Positions 1 through 9,100 of a stretch of DNA of 64,000 nucleotides are shown here, one piece after another. Made by a program: the position numbers and the translations under genes. A model generated the notes under the pieces. It did not search any database and had not been told where the DNA came from. It saw only the letters and a program-made list of their open reading frames with translations. The stretch covers positions 19,246,642 through 19,310,641 of the forward strand of contig CM055111.1 of the NCBI GenBank assembly GCA_029204225.1, in the 5' to 3' direction. The number at the start of each line of letters is the position of its first letter. Position 1 is the first letter of the stretch. The DNA comes from Diphasiastrum complanatum. Lineage: Eukaryota; Streptophyta; Lycopodiopsida; Lycopodiales; Lycopodiaceae.

Positions 1-379
1 ATTAATACAAAATTCATCTAGATCTAATATGTTCAATATTATCGTAATTTTCCAAATATGGTAATTATTTGATGTTTCCCAATGGCTTCAATGGAAAAGA
101 AAAAAATTGGGCAAAAATGTGCCCACCAACCATGACAAAGTTTCTTAGAAAGCAAGAATTGGAAGAACTTGGAATTTGAATTATCTTAAATAGTGTGACA
201 TGCATACATGCATAAAATCATATTTTCTTTTTTTTTCATGAAGAAAAAAGAGGTGCCTTCCAGAGCGAAATCTTGTGCAACCCCGTTATTTTTTTTCAAA
301 TGTTTTACATGCACCTTTAGATGCAAAAGGTGAATGTAAAACAAATTCACTTGTTTTGTTAGATGACACTAGTACGTTT

Positions 380-462
380 GCCCGCCCAAGCCGGCGGGCT
401 CCACATTTTTTAAAATATGAGTTTAGTCCGGATAGCTCACGCTGCCCGTCACAGCGTGAGCT
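380..462. other. Pair of GC-rich hairpins in Z1
   Basis: Stem 1 pairs GCCCGCC (380-386) with GGCGGGC (393-399). Stem 2 pairs AGCTCACGCTG (434-444) with CAGCGTGAGCT (452-462) around a 7-base loop. Z5 keeps stem 2 but has a mismatch in stem 1. In Z3 the stretch corresponding to about 391-503, with both right-hand arms, is missing. Role unknown. Confidence 0.7.
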
Positions 463-1090
463 GCGAGCTGGCCGGAAACCCATTTTATTTTAGTATATAT
501 AGATTATGCGCAAAAAGTGCTTGTAAAAAAAATAAAACAAATTTCCATGTCAAGGAAGGTCCATTGCCTTGGCCGTTCCACTGTGGCAAGAGGAAGGCCT
601 CCAAAGGCGATCCTCGGCCCCCTCCTGATTTACAAAGAAACGAATTCACGACTTTTACACTAAACAACCCTAAAGCCTTGCACATATATATATGTCGAAA
701 GGTGGGCAAATCTCAGTGCTCTCATTGTCGGTTAATAATATTAGACATACTTCATTCACTCTTTTACTCGCAGATGTCTTATACTATTCCAAAACAACAT
801 TTCTGTTGAAAAGAAGGAGCTGGTAGAGAAGCAGCAGCAGCGGCAGAAGATTATCCTTGGATTAGGCAGGCGTAATCAAAACAGCAACACAAGAGATCGA
901 CCGGGTTTTGTTTTTTGGCCACTACTCTCAATACTTGTAATATTCATTTTGTTGAAAGTCGTAAATATTTTGCTTGTTTAATCATTGGGCTTCCATGATG
1001 TTCAGTCTCAGTCCTCTACTTGTTTTAGGGCTTTCTAAGATTTAATTGATAATCGTCTTGTGAACTGTAACTCATTAATTCATCATGCAG

Positions 1091-1420
1091 CTTCTTGTTC
1101 AACAAGATGTCCTTCTTCGATGTAAGCACCCATGTTCTACATTACAGTTTATTAAGCTTATTAGTATTCTTTGTATGCTATTCAGCCATTGCGATTGCCA
1201 TGGAGCAAATTTATGATCCAACAAGTGGTGAGGTTGGTGAGGTTCGTGGGAATAAAATAATGATTATCAAGGACCAACTGCTTAGAGCTGATGAGCTTCC
1301 TCCAGAAAGCTGTTGCGACTGCTCTTGCAACTAAAGAGCATGGATTTGGGCTTGGAGGATTTGAAAGCCACAATGGTGGGAAAAGTCATGAACAGATTAA
1401 AAAAGCGTGCATATGGAAAC
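1091..1420 (+). pseudogene. TFIIS/Med26-type N-terminal domain gene fragment (Z1)
   Basis: An exon at 1091-1121 follows an AG acceptor and ends at a GTAAGC donor. The intron at 1122-1185 ends in TTCAG, and a second exon starts at 1186. The joined frame reads LLVQQDVLLRS-IAIAMEQIYDPTSGEVG and continues to a helical stretch with LLQLKSMDLGLEDLKAT, VGKVMNRLKKRA and GN. This matches the TFIIS N-terminal (LW/TND) pattern of LL..L..L.L....L..T.IGK.VN.L.KH. Such domains bind transcription elongation and Mediator partners in the nucleus. One base is missing near 1306 compared with the copy at 6612-6840, so the first frame stops at 1334. The end of the domain is deleted: GGAAACGTC jumps to C-terminal sequence. 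Family assignment is from pattern recognition. Confidence 0.6.
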
Positions 1421-1424
1421 GTCC

Positions 1425-1799
1425 GCATCATCATCATCCGTCTCCATGCTTTGAAACTCTCGCGAGCGTGCACGTGCTACTCAGGTGCCCACTTCTCCAG
1501 ACATTCTGAAGAACGGCAATCATAAAGCATCTGTTGTTGTTGCACCGTCTATTGCATATGTAGCTTGTGAAAAGAATTTTTGGGTAAAATTTAATGGTGA
1601 GGTAATAGGCGGACCCATAGTTTGTCGGATCCCTACATCAAGGATCTGCAAGAAAGTAGACGAGGTGCCAGCTATTGAGCCCAAAAGAGGCCAAAAAAGG
1701 ATTCATAGTCAGACGGGATCATCAGGCTCACAGGTAAAACGATGCGAGCAGTATGCGACGTTGATCAACATTAACAAATTATCAAAGCCAAATAAGTGA
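1425..1799 (+). pseudogene. C-terminal part of the TFIIS-like gene (left arm copy)
   Basis: An open frame at 1485-1799 encodes about 104 residues, including APSIAYVACEKNFWVKFNGE and a basic tail with PKRGQKRIHSQTGSSGSQ. The copy on the opposite strand at 2538-2852 differs by a handful of residues. There, one frame with a single TGA stop links this segment to the end of the TFIIS domain, which is why I assign both to one gene. No domain is recognised in the C-terminal part itself. The basic, Ser/Gly-rich tail is compatible with a nuclear protein. Confidence 0.5.
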
Positions 1800-2099
1800 A
1801 GTGCAATTGTGGCGACTAAGCGGCTTGAACGTTCTCTTCTATAGGTTGTCACCTCTGTGCTGCATGGATTTACATAAGCTGATGCATCCTCAACTCAAGT
1901 AAAGTGAGACACTGGAAGTAGAGGCAAATTGCAATTGACCTGCATTTTGAAGATATGCATTGTTGCAACCACTCAGTTTTTTTTTATCAGACAGCTTTTG
2001 TTGTGAACATTCTCTGCCAATAAACACCTTCAACTAATGACGAAGGGGACATAGTTCAGTAATTCGGACCACTGATCAAACGTAACAATCTCAATAACA
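1425..2099 (+). repeat. Left arm of long inverted repeat
   Basis: The left arm carries the C-terminal coding segment and about 300 bases of 3' flank. It pairs with 2144-2912 across a 43-base spacer (2101-2143). The ends next to the spacer are perfectly complementary: CGTAACAATCTCAATAACAC (2081-2100) against 2144-2163. The structure equals two gene copies placed tail to tail. A transcript crossing both arms could fold into a long hairpin. Confidence 0.85.
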
Positions 2100-2143
2100 C
2101 GAACACACAAATTAGGTCTATTATGAAGGCATTTATTAAACCT

Positions 2144-2912
2144 GTGTTATTGAGATTGTTACGTTTGATCAGTGGTCAGAATTACTGAACTATGTCCCCT
2201 TCGTCATTAGTCGAAGGTGTTTATTGGCAGAGAATGTTAACAACAAAAGTTGTCTGATAAAAAAAACACGTCATTAGTCGAAGGTGTTTAAAGGCAGAGA
2301 ATGTTAACAACAAAAGCTCTCTAATAAAAAAAAACTGAGTGGTTGCAACAATGCATATCTTCAAAATGCAGGTAAATTGCAATTTGCCTCTACTTCCAGT
2401 GTCTCACTTTACTTGAGTTGAGGATGCATCAGCTTAGTAAGCCCTTATGTAAATTCGTGCAGCACATAGGTGACAACCTATAAAAGAGAACGTTTGAGCC
2501 ACTGACTACGTTGCTAATAAGTTGCCACAATTGCACTTCACTTATTTGGCTTTGATGGTTTGTTAATGTTGATCAACGTCGCAGACTGCTCGCATCGTTT
2601 TGCCTGTGAGCCTGATGATCCCGTCTGACTATGAATCCTTTTTTGGCCTCTTTTGGGCTCAATAGCTGGCACCTCGTCTGCTTTCTTGTAGAGCCTTGAT
2701 GTAGGGATCCGACAAACTATGGGTCCGCCTATTACCTCACCATTAAATTTTACCCAAAAATTCTTTTCACAAGCTACATATGCAATAGACGGTGCAACAA
2801 CAACAGATGCTTTATGATTGCCGTTCTTCAGAATGTCTGGAGAAGTGGGCACCTGAGTAGCACGTGCACGCTCGCGAGAGTTTCAAAGCATGGAGACGGA
2901 TGATGATGATGC
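2144..2912 (-). repeat. Right arm of long inverted repeat
   Basis: This is the reverse complement of 1425-2099, longer by about 90 bases. Most of the excess is an internal duplication: the stretch with GTCATTAGTCGAAGGTGTTT occurs at about 2203 and again at about 2272. The match ends at 2912, where the left copy switches to the truncated domain exon and this copy continues into the rest of the TFIIS domain. Confidence 0.85.
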
Positions 2913-3167
2913 TCTTGAGATCAATGAATTGTTCATGGTCTTCTTGAGCTGGACTGAAGGCTTTTTTTGAACTTCTTTGGGAGGAGGAAGAGTAGGAGTT
3001 TCTTTGGGCCTGGAAATTTGATGGAGACCTGTAGCGGCAATGCAATCGTTTCTTTGCTTAGTGGGTGGGTGAAATAAGTTGTGGACCAATTGATTCCAAT
3101 CATCCAGAAGCCGATCTGCAACATATCTGACGTTTCCATGTGTTGGTGTCAAGCAAAACATGTACAT
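2538..3167 (-). pseudogene. TFIIS-like gene fragment: end of TND plus C-terminus
   Basis: On the minus strand one frame runs from 3167 to 2538 with a single TGA at 2883-2885. It opens with GNVRYVADRLLDDWNQLVHN, the last helix of a TFIIS N-terminal domain (compare R..A..L...W...V in the family). It continues through a Pro/Lys-rich linker to the same C-terminus as the left arm. It supplies the domain end missing at 1420. There is no promoter or first half nearby, so this is a broken copy. Confidence 0.55.
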
Positions 3168-3170
3168 AGG

Positions 3171-3290
3171 TGTGTTTGTTGTCGTCAGCAGTCTGCCTCC
3201 CCCTCCATTTCCTATGTGGCGATCCCAGGCACTTGTTTCTTTGCATGTAGGAGCTCCTCCTTTTTCTATAAAGGAGGAGGCACTTAGAGA
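3171..3290. repeat. Short duplicated segment (also at 12483-12595)
   Basis: About 115 bases, starting GGTGTGTTTGTTG and containing CTGCCTCCCCCTCCATTTCC, recur at 12483-12595 with a few changes. Here the segment precedes the small ORF of 3602; at the second site it follows the ORF copy. That order change shows rearrangement. 3291-3600 holds no gene I can support. Confidence 0.7.
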
Positions 3291-3601
3291 ATTAATTTAT
3301 CATTCAAACACCAAAAGGCTTTTGTACTGTCATTGTTGTTATGTTGTATGTGAGTCTTTGTTTCAGCAACGTTTCTATTTCTTGGTTCTCTTTGCAATTG
3401 CTTGGTGCCATGGATATAACGTATGGAATATTAGCAGTATTTAATGCTCTATCTCTCTCTGCATGAGCTTCCTCGGTTTCCAATACCTACTCTCTTCTAC
3501 ATAACCCAACAAAGTTTATGGGCCTACACACTCAGAGCGACCGGTAGCACCGGCTACTGCAGTTTTTTCTGGAGAATTTCTTTCCACACGAATCTGTAGC
3601 G

Positions 3602-4000
3602 ATGCACTTTTTGGAGTCTTCTTTCTTTCACTCCTCTCATGCTCCTTTCTTACTATCGCTCCTATTTTCTTGGATACTCCTGCTTATCTCTCCATCTACA
3701 TTGCATGCAACGGCTCTTAACCAGCTCCATGTTAGCAGGGCCACCATCGCAGCAGCAGAAGCATGGAAGGAGAAGGAAGAAACATTTGAAGCAAAGCCAG
3801 ATCTCCACCTTGGAAATAACCTAGTGCTACTGATAATGTTAGAAGGATGTATGACTATGGAAGACAGTCTTTTAAACCTCCTGGGTGCAATCAGGTCAGA
3901 AACACAAGGGGATGAAGCTCTCACAAATTCCTATGCTCAGTTTGCCACCACGTTTGGAAGCTTCGGAGCTGTTTTTAAAGAAGAAGTGATGCCCCTTTAA
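3602..4000 (+). CDS. Small ORF with signal-peptide-like N-terminus, unknown family
   Basis: The 132-residue frame has a short hydrophilic start, a strongly hydrophobic stretch at about residues 15-37 (FLLSLLFSWILLLIS), then a soluble part with AEAWKEKEETFEAKPDLHLG and SYAQFATTF. A secreted or membrane-anchored product is an inference from this pattern. A second copy at 11862-12240 shows that TTA became TAA here, removing the last residues (LVDK). The second copy has its own frameshift, so neither may be functional. I do not recognise the family. Confidence 0.4.
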   Translation: MHFLESSFFHSSHAPFLLSLLFSWILLLISPSTLHATALNQLHVSRATIAAAEAWKEKEETFEAKPDLHLGNNLVLLIMLEGCMTMEDSLLNLLGAIRSETQGDEALTNSYAQFATTFGSFGAVFKEEVMPL

Positions 4001-4043
4001 GTAGATAAGTAGCTTCATGTAAATGCTAAAAATAATTGTAATT

Positions 4044-4184
4044 CACAGTCCATGTATAGCTACATAGACCACACACAATGGTATGTGAAGATGTAGTCTA
4101 CATGTAGGTGAAAGATGGTTTAATCACAGTCCATGTATAGCTGCATAGACCACACACAAATGGTGTGTGAAGACGTGAAGTCTA
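4044..4184. repeat. Two-unit tandem repeat of about 81 bp, 3' of the small ORF
   Basis: Units begin at 4044 and 4125, each with CAGTCCATGTATAGCT, ACCACACACAA and a TGTGTGAAGA-like end. The same pair occurs at 12272-12432 downstream of the ORF copy, so it belongs to that duplicated block. The second unit here is cut by the LTR of copia A2 at 4185, whereas the copy at 12354 is uninterrupted. Confidence 0.7.
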
Positions 4185-4836
4185 TGTGAGAGATTTCAAC
4201 TAGTTTAGTCTAGTTTAGTCATATTTAGGTAAATTGTCAATAAGAGGCCAAAACTCATTTGACTTAGAGATAAACTTTTTGAAGTTATATTAGTTTAAAA
4301 TACATTCAATAAACACTTTTTGAAAGTGTGGGAAAGTTGGTAGTCGAGTTTGAGAGAGATTCAAATTTGAACTTTGGGTACATTGAATCTAGACCCATAA
4401 ATAGTAGGGTTTACATTTTGGAGGGAAAGCCAAGTGGCCAAATAGGGTTTAGAAACTCTATAAAAGGATGTAACTCGTGGAGAGACACATCTTCTCTCTT
4501 CTCTCTCTCATTTCATCACTATACATGGTTCTCTTTGGGTTCTACTAGTCATCGGTGTACTATCTTGGTGTTATCTTGCAATCTTGTGTGTAGAATGCTC
4601 ATTTATTGCTATTTTCAGTTCAACACGTGTGAAATACAGTAGGGTACTGTAATTGTACGGACAACAAACATATTCTATGTTTTGGTTCATGTTTGATCAA
4701 TACCTCTTAGAGTTTGCATCTCATTTTGTAAGTAGATGCTGATTTTTTTACATTGGCAGGATTGTTGGTTTGCTCCTTATTGTAACCAAAGATCAGGGAC
4801 ATGAATTGGATCTTGAATGATCTGAAATCTTTCACA
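4185..4836 (+). repeat. 5' LTR of copia A2
   Basis: The 652-bp LTR starts TGTGAGAG and ends TTTCACA, giving a TGTGA/TCACA terminal inverted repeat. It is homologous over its full length to the A1 LTRs. Confidence 0.9.
4459..4466 (+). promoter_or_regulatory. Probable LTR TATA box (A2)
   Basis: TATAAAAG lies 275 bp into the LTR, at the same place as TATAAAAG in the A1 LTR (33926-33933), and is followed by a conserved GGATGTAACTCGTGG. It is the likely promoter of the element transcript. Confidence 0.6.
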
Positions 4837-4848
4837 TGGTATCATAGC
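4837..4848 (+). promoter_or_regulatory. Primer-binding site of A2
   Basis: TGGTATCATAGC directly follows the LTR. It differs at one base from TGGTATCAGAGC, the complement of the 3' end of plant initiator tRNA-Met used by many copia elements. Confidence 0.8.
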
Positions 4849-4995
4849 TCTTGTGTTGCAGGTTATGAAAGGATCAGCCATCTTTAGCAAGGATTTGGAG
4901 GAGTAACCAATGCTAGAGCATGCTAGATTGATTTCTACTAAAGAATCAGCATTTTTGCATGTGTAGAATTGATTTTTTGTAGGTCAAAACTCAAT

Positions 4996-5698
4996 ATGGA
5001 GAGGCCTCAAGCACCTCAAGATCAAGTGAGGTATGACAAGAGAGCAAAGAAAGCTCTACACATGATTAAGATGAATGAACTTCTCAAGGAAGCTGGTAAG
5101 TGCACATCATTTTTGGAGGCTTGGGAAGCTTTGAAGAAGCTTTATGAATCCAAGTCTACATCAAGAGTGCTTACTCTTAGGAGACAAATCTTTCAAAGTT
5201 TGCAAAAGAAAGAAGAGAGTACTCATGCTTTTGTTTTGAGGGTTAAGGCATTCAATGGTGAGTTAGCATGTATTGATGAAAGCATTAAGGAGGTAGAACT
5301 TGTTCAAGTTATACTTAATGGCTTCTTGGATGATTATGCTATTCTTGTTCAAAGTTTTGCTATTCAAAAGACTTTGCCAAGTATTGTGGATTTGCAAGAG
5401 ATCTTGGTGAATGAGGAGTAATAGGCTTCAATCAAGAGGAGGTGGATCTACATCGATGTCTCAATATGGAGAGGAAGCTATGTTCATCAAAGACAAGTTC
5501 AAGGGCAAAGGCAAAGGCAAGTTGTTTAAAGGGCAAGATCAAGGTGAGACTTCTTCTTTTGGCAAAAAAAAAGATAAGTCTAAGTTAAAATGCTTTTATT
5601 GTGGAATCAAAGGGCATTTTGCAAATGAATGTTTGAAGAAGCAAAGAGATGAAGGAAGCAAGCAAATCAACTTTACTACTAAGCTAGTTCATACATGA
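4996..5698 (+). pseudogene. Copia gag (A2), broken
   Basis: The frame joins LTR leader sequence to gag codons at about 4996 through a deletion, so the native start is gone. A gag helical region follows (LEAWEALKKLYESKS). An extra A at about 5420 creates a TAA stop. The zinc knuckle continues in the next frame with CFYCGIKGHFANEC, an intact CX2CX4HX4C motif. The protease core (DSGAS in A1) is removed by a deletion near 5680. Confidence 0.8.
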
Positions 5699-6586
5699 CT
5701 GGTCACAAGGAGTTCTTTACTTCTTGGTCACTTGTGATGGAGCCAAGCAAGCAATTCACATCGCCAATGGTGGTGAGTATGTGATTGAAGGTATTGGTTC
5801 AATTCCTATTTGTCTCTCTACTAATAGGAAAGCAAGACTTGATGGTGCTCTTTACATTCTTTCACTTTCAAAGAATTTGTTAAGTGTTGGTCAAATGATA
5901 GAGAAAGGATACATGGTAAAGTTTGGTGGTGATGTTTGTTTCATTACAAAGGAAGAAATCTTGGTTGCTAGGGGCAATAGACAAGGTACACTTTTCAAGC
6001 TTGATGCTTTTGTTATGGCTAGCAAAAATGATGGAATGGAAAAGGAGATTGGTCTCAGCTTTCCAAAGTTCCCTTTTAGCATCAATAAGATTGGTGGATC
6101 TTATGCAAGTCTTAAAAGCTTTCCTATGCTAGATCTAGGTCACGATCTAATATGCTTCTTTGAGATATTCATCTTTGTGCTAACTTGGCTAGTCTTGAGG
6201 ATAATGATGGTGTTTCAATGGTTCTTCATGGCAAGTGCAAGCATGCAAAAGGTAAGCAAAGAGCTAACTTCATCAATGGAGGTGAAGGTTCTTCCTTGGA
6301 AAAGATTGTTGCTAATGATTTATTTGATCATATGGAAAAAGATGTTGCTAGGTGCATTCATGAAGGAGGTGGTTCTTCTACATTCTTTTGTTATGATTCC
6401 AAGAAAGTCATTTTTTCAGCAAGTAGAGTCACATGTCTTCATAAAGAGAGTAGATCAAATGGTTCTATCAAGAGACTTGGTGAGGGAGATAGTCACAAGT
6501 CAAGAAGAAGAGAAGTATATGAAGAGTTCAAAGTAGGATGTACTTTGAATGATGTAATTGAGAATGATAGTGAGGAAGAATCACTG
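5699..6586 (+). pseudogene. Cargo block 1 of family A, partial
   Basis: The frame from 5724 reads like the post-protease part of A1 (GGEYVIEGIGSIPICLSTNR, NLLSVGQMIEKGYMVKF). It then shifts frame near 6110 into the A-specific block with SLEDNDGVSMVLHGKCKHAK. No integrase HHCC or DDE motif is present. It ends abruptly at about 6583. Function unknown; see the A1 cargo entry. Confidence 0.6.
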
Positions 6587-6604
6587 CTCTCTTCTACATA
6601 ATCC

Positions 6605-7379
6605 AACACCATGTGCACACTTTTCTAATTTGTTCATGGCCTTTCCCAGCATTATGGCTTTCAAATCCTCCAAGCCCAAATCCATGCTCTTCAGTTGCAA
6701 GAGCTGTCGCAATAGGCTTTCCAAAGGAAACCCATCAGCTCTAAACAGTTGGTCGTTGATAATCATTATTTTATTCCCACAAACCTCACCAACCTCACCA
6801 CTTGTTGGATCGTAAATTTGTTCCACGGCAATCGCAATGGCTGAATAGCATACAAAGAATACTAATAAGCTAATTTAGAACATGGCTGCTTATATCGAGG
6901 ATGGCCACCTTGTTGAACAAGAAGCTGCATGATGCATGAATGACTTGCAGTTCGCAAGACGATAATCAATCATATTTTAGAAAGCCCTAAAACAAGCAGA
7001 GGACTGAGACTGAACATAATGGTAGCGCAATGATTAAACAAGCAAAACATTTATTGCTTTCAACAAAATGAGTTTTACAAGTATTGAGAATAGTGTCCAA
7101 AACACAAAACCCGATCGATCTCTTGTGTTGTTGCTTTGATTACGCTTGCCTACTCCAAGAATAATCTTGTGCCACTACTGCTGCTTCTCTACCAACTCCT
7201 TCTTTTCAACAAAAATATTGTGCTAGAACAGTATAAGACCTCTGTGAGTAAAAGAGTGAACGAAGTATGAATAATATTATTAAGTGGCAATGAGAGCACT
7301 CAAACTCTAAATTAGCAGCAGATAATATTCTGGATGTAGTTGCAATAATGTACAATCAAACATTTGGATTTCATAATAT
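6605..7379 (-). pseudogene. Inverted Z fragment with TFIIS-like exon (Z2)
   Basis: On the minus strand, from 6840 downwards, the frame reads AMEQIYDPTSGEVGEV, then LLRQLLQLKSMDLGLEDLK and GKAMNKLEKCAHG. This copy keeps the base missing in Z1 and Z5, so its domain frame is intact up to the break at about 6612. The preceding intron is retained (6841 to about 6900), but its donor reads ATAAGC instead of GTAAGC. 6960-7379 corresponds to Z1 upstream sequence and to 62168-62455. An F-type LTR sits at its right edge. Confidence 0.6.
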
Positions 7380-7896
7380 TGTTGGTGCACAATGACGAGT
7401 GCTTTGCACCAAGTGCATGACAGGAATCGGGCACCCAATCATCTTTGTGCACCTGTAGCAATTCCAGCCATAACTAGGCAATGTATGAATTTGAAGTAGA
7501 TCATCTTGGCATGAAAGGAGAGTTAGTTAGTCGGTGTTGATACGTAGGCAAGGCTAAAGTTTTTGGAATCTTTGTGTGTGATACTAACACGAATATATGT
7601 ACATATCATGTGACTTGTGATCCTATGATTGTTGTCATGTTCTTGATTATTGATTGAGCATTGTTTAATGCTGAAGTTCTGATTTCTTTGATTGTGATCA
7701 AGCGATAGATAGATTCCGCTTTGATTTACTGAGATTTTGCTTTCAATGGTTATGGGCCCACTCCCGTGAAAGGACGAAGGGATCATTCCAGCCACTTGCA
7801 TTCAAGACATTATCATTTTCAATTATTTCAATAATTGTCATCGTTCTTTATCCTAGTTGGTCTATCTCAGTGGGCTTGCACTTAGACGTGCCAACA
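7380..7896 (+). mobile_element. Copia-like F: 5' LTR and leader
   Basis: The LTR begins TGTTGGTGCAC after AATATT. Two right boundaries are possible. One is 7745 (CTTTCA), followed by A and TGGTTATGGGCCCACT, the arrangement seen in complete element E. The other is 7896 (CCAACA), which gives a perfect TGTTGG/CCAACA inverted repeat and is followed by GAG and TGGTATCAGAGCC at 7900. An inverted homologue lies at 61709-62167, next to the same Z sequence. No F coding sequence is recognisable. 7912-8490 is AT-rich without a gene. Confidence 0.6.
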
Positions 7897-7911
7897 GAGT
7901 GGTATCAGAGC
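7747..7911 (+). promoter_or_regulatory. Two candidate primer-binding sites of F
   Basis: GGTTATGGGCCCACT at 7748-7762 is complementary to the anticodon-arm region of initiator tRNA-Met. TGGTATCAGAGCC at 7900-7912 is complementary to the 3' end of the same tRNA. Only one can be the working site; which one depends on the true LTR end. Confidence 0.45.
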
Positions 7912-8490
7912 CACTGCTCCATTAGTGGTATCAAAGAGACACATTTTAAATAGAGTGATATCAGAGTAGGTTTTGGATTTACTAGAATCTAGAGCATGAT
8001 GACATTGGTTTTGGGACTGTGACCTAAAAAAGAGTAACATTTCTTGGTCTTTTTTAGATTACCTATTTCTAGGCCAAAATCATGATTGTTTTTTCGTTAA
8101 TCTCTGAATTATACCTAAAAAAAGTTTTTAAAAAAACATATTTTTAGTAGAATATTACAAGTTTTTATAGTCATTATAAACCTTTTTTTTTAATTTTATA
8201 AAAGCATCATAATAAAAAATAAACAACATTTCAAGTGATTTTTGAGAATCTAAATCTCATAAAAATACGAAATGGCTCAAATTATGTTTACATATTATTA
8301 TTTCAAAGTACATTTTTTAAGAAATTTTCATTCATGTCTCACTTCAGAACTTGACATATTCTGAACACTCTAATTTTGAACTGATGAAGTGGAGGACCCG
8401 TCTTCTTATTAGAGCCGGTTGATATATCTTCTTCGGAATCAACGTGCAATATTGACAACAAACTTTGTAATTCAAATTTCAAGTACTTTC

Positions 8491-8640
8491 TCTTGCTATG
8501 TTGAACATAGCAACATAAACTTTGGCTATTCTAAGCATAGCAAGAGGAACTTCTGTCACACTGAGCATAGCAACAAAAACTTTGGCTATGCTGATCCAGG
8601 CAAAAAAAACTTTAGCTATGTTGAGCATTGAAGTTTCATT
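8491..8640 (+). repeat. Five 30-bp tandem units encoding a 10-residue repeat
   Basis: Units start at 8491, 8521, 8551, 8581 and 8611 and share GCTATG, GAGCATAGCAA and a terminal AAAC. An open frame (8419-8631) turns them into a decapeptide repeat such as GYSKHSKRNF, CHTEHSNKNF and GYADPGKKNF. The unit core is also a near-palindrome. Whether it is translated is unknown. Confidence 0.75.
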
Positions 8641-9100
8641 TCGCTATGCTCATCACAAGAATGATCATGGGCCTTCATTGCTTTTGGCAGCAACTTTGTC
8701 AACAAAGCGTAGCTATGTTCAACATTTTTTGTGATGATCACCGAAATGTTGAATATAGGACCATTTTGTCGATGAAGTTGCCAATAAAGCGTAGGACTCA
8801 ACGAAGGTGCATTTTGAGTCCTATGCTCAACATAGTCTCAAAATGGGCCTTCGTTGTTTTTGTCGATAGAGTAAGTCGATCTTCCATAATGTGGATGTTT
8901 CTAAACAAACAACTTATTGGCAAATCTTAACAATTCTCGATCCCTTAGATTGGCTACGCGAGTACTTTTTTTTTAAATTGCTATGCCGAGCATAGTAATG
9001 TTTTGTTTGCTATGCGTGGCATAGATGAATCTTTTTGCTATGTAAAATAAATATTCTATGTAAAAAGAAAAATTCATCAATGTTGAGCATAGGTGAAAAC
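8641..9100. repeat. Cluster of GCTATG/CATAGC palindromes
   Basis: Beyond the 30-bp array, short palindromic sites recur: a region with TGTTCAACAT and ATGTTGAATAT around 8715-8757, TTGCTATGCCGAGCATAG near 8978, and TTGCTATGCGTGGCATAG near 9008. They share the palindromic core of the array and could form small hairpins. No coding sequence is supported. 9101-9768 is unassigned AT-rich sequence. Confidence 0.5.

Larger units (their letters stand above)
1..1423 (+). repeat. Z1: left copy of a 1.4-kb direct repeat (Z family)
   Basis: This stretch matches 62578-64000 base for base with only scattered substitutions and a constant offset of 62577. Both copies run to a window edge, so the true repeat is longer. 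It holds AT-rich upstream sequence, two GC-rich hairpins, an open stretch at 775-981 (frame reading VEKKELVEKQQQRQK) after a possible AG acceptor at 772-773, and the TFIIS-like exons at 1091-1420. A third, shorter copy (Z3) lies at 11208-11822. Retained intron-like sequence indicates DNA-level duplication rather than retrocopying. It may be a host gene neighbourhood or a mobile unit that captured it. Confidence 0.85.
4185..6586 (+). mobile_element. Copia element A2, 3'-truncated non-autonomous copy
   Basis: This is a relative of complete element A1 (33651-44993). It has a full 5' LTR, a primer site, a gag pseudogene and part of the first cargo block. Compared with A1 it lacks about 570 bases covering the leader and gag start, about 130 bases around the protease, and everything after the sequence GAGGAAGAATCA near 6583. 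The right end abuts an inverted Z fragment, so no 3' LTR or paired TSD remains. Confidence 0.85.

Noticed and set aside
1182..1473. Minus-strand ORFs over the Z1 exon
   Set aside because: They are shadows of the TFIIS-like exon, which has splice sites and domain similarity on the plus strand.
8491..8640. Possible CRISPR-like array (30-bp period)
   Set aside because: Units are contiguous without unique spacers, and the genome is eukaryotic.
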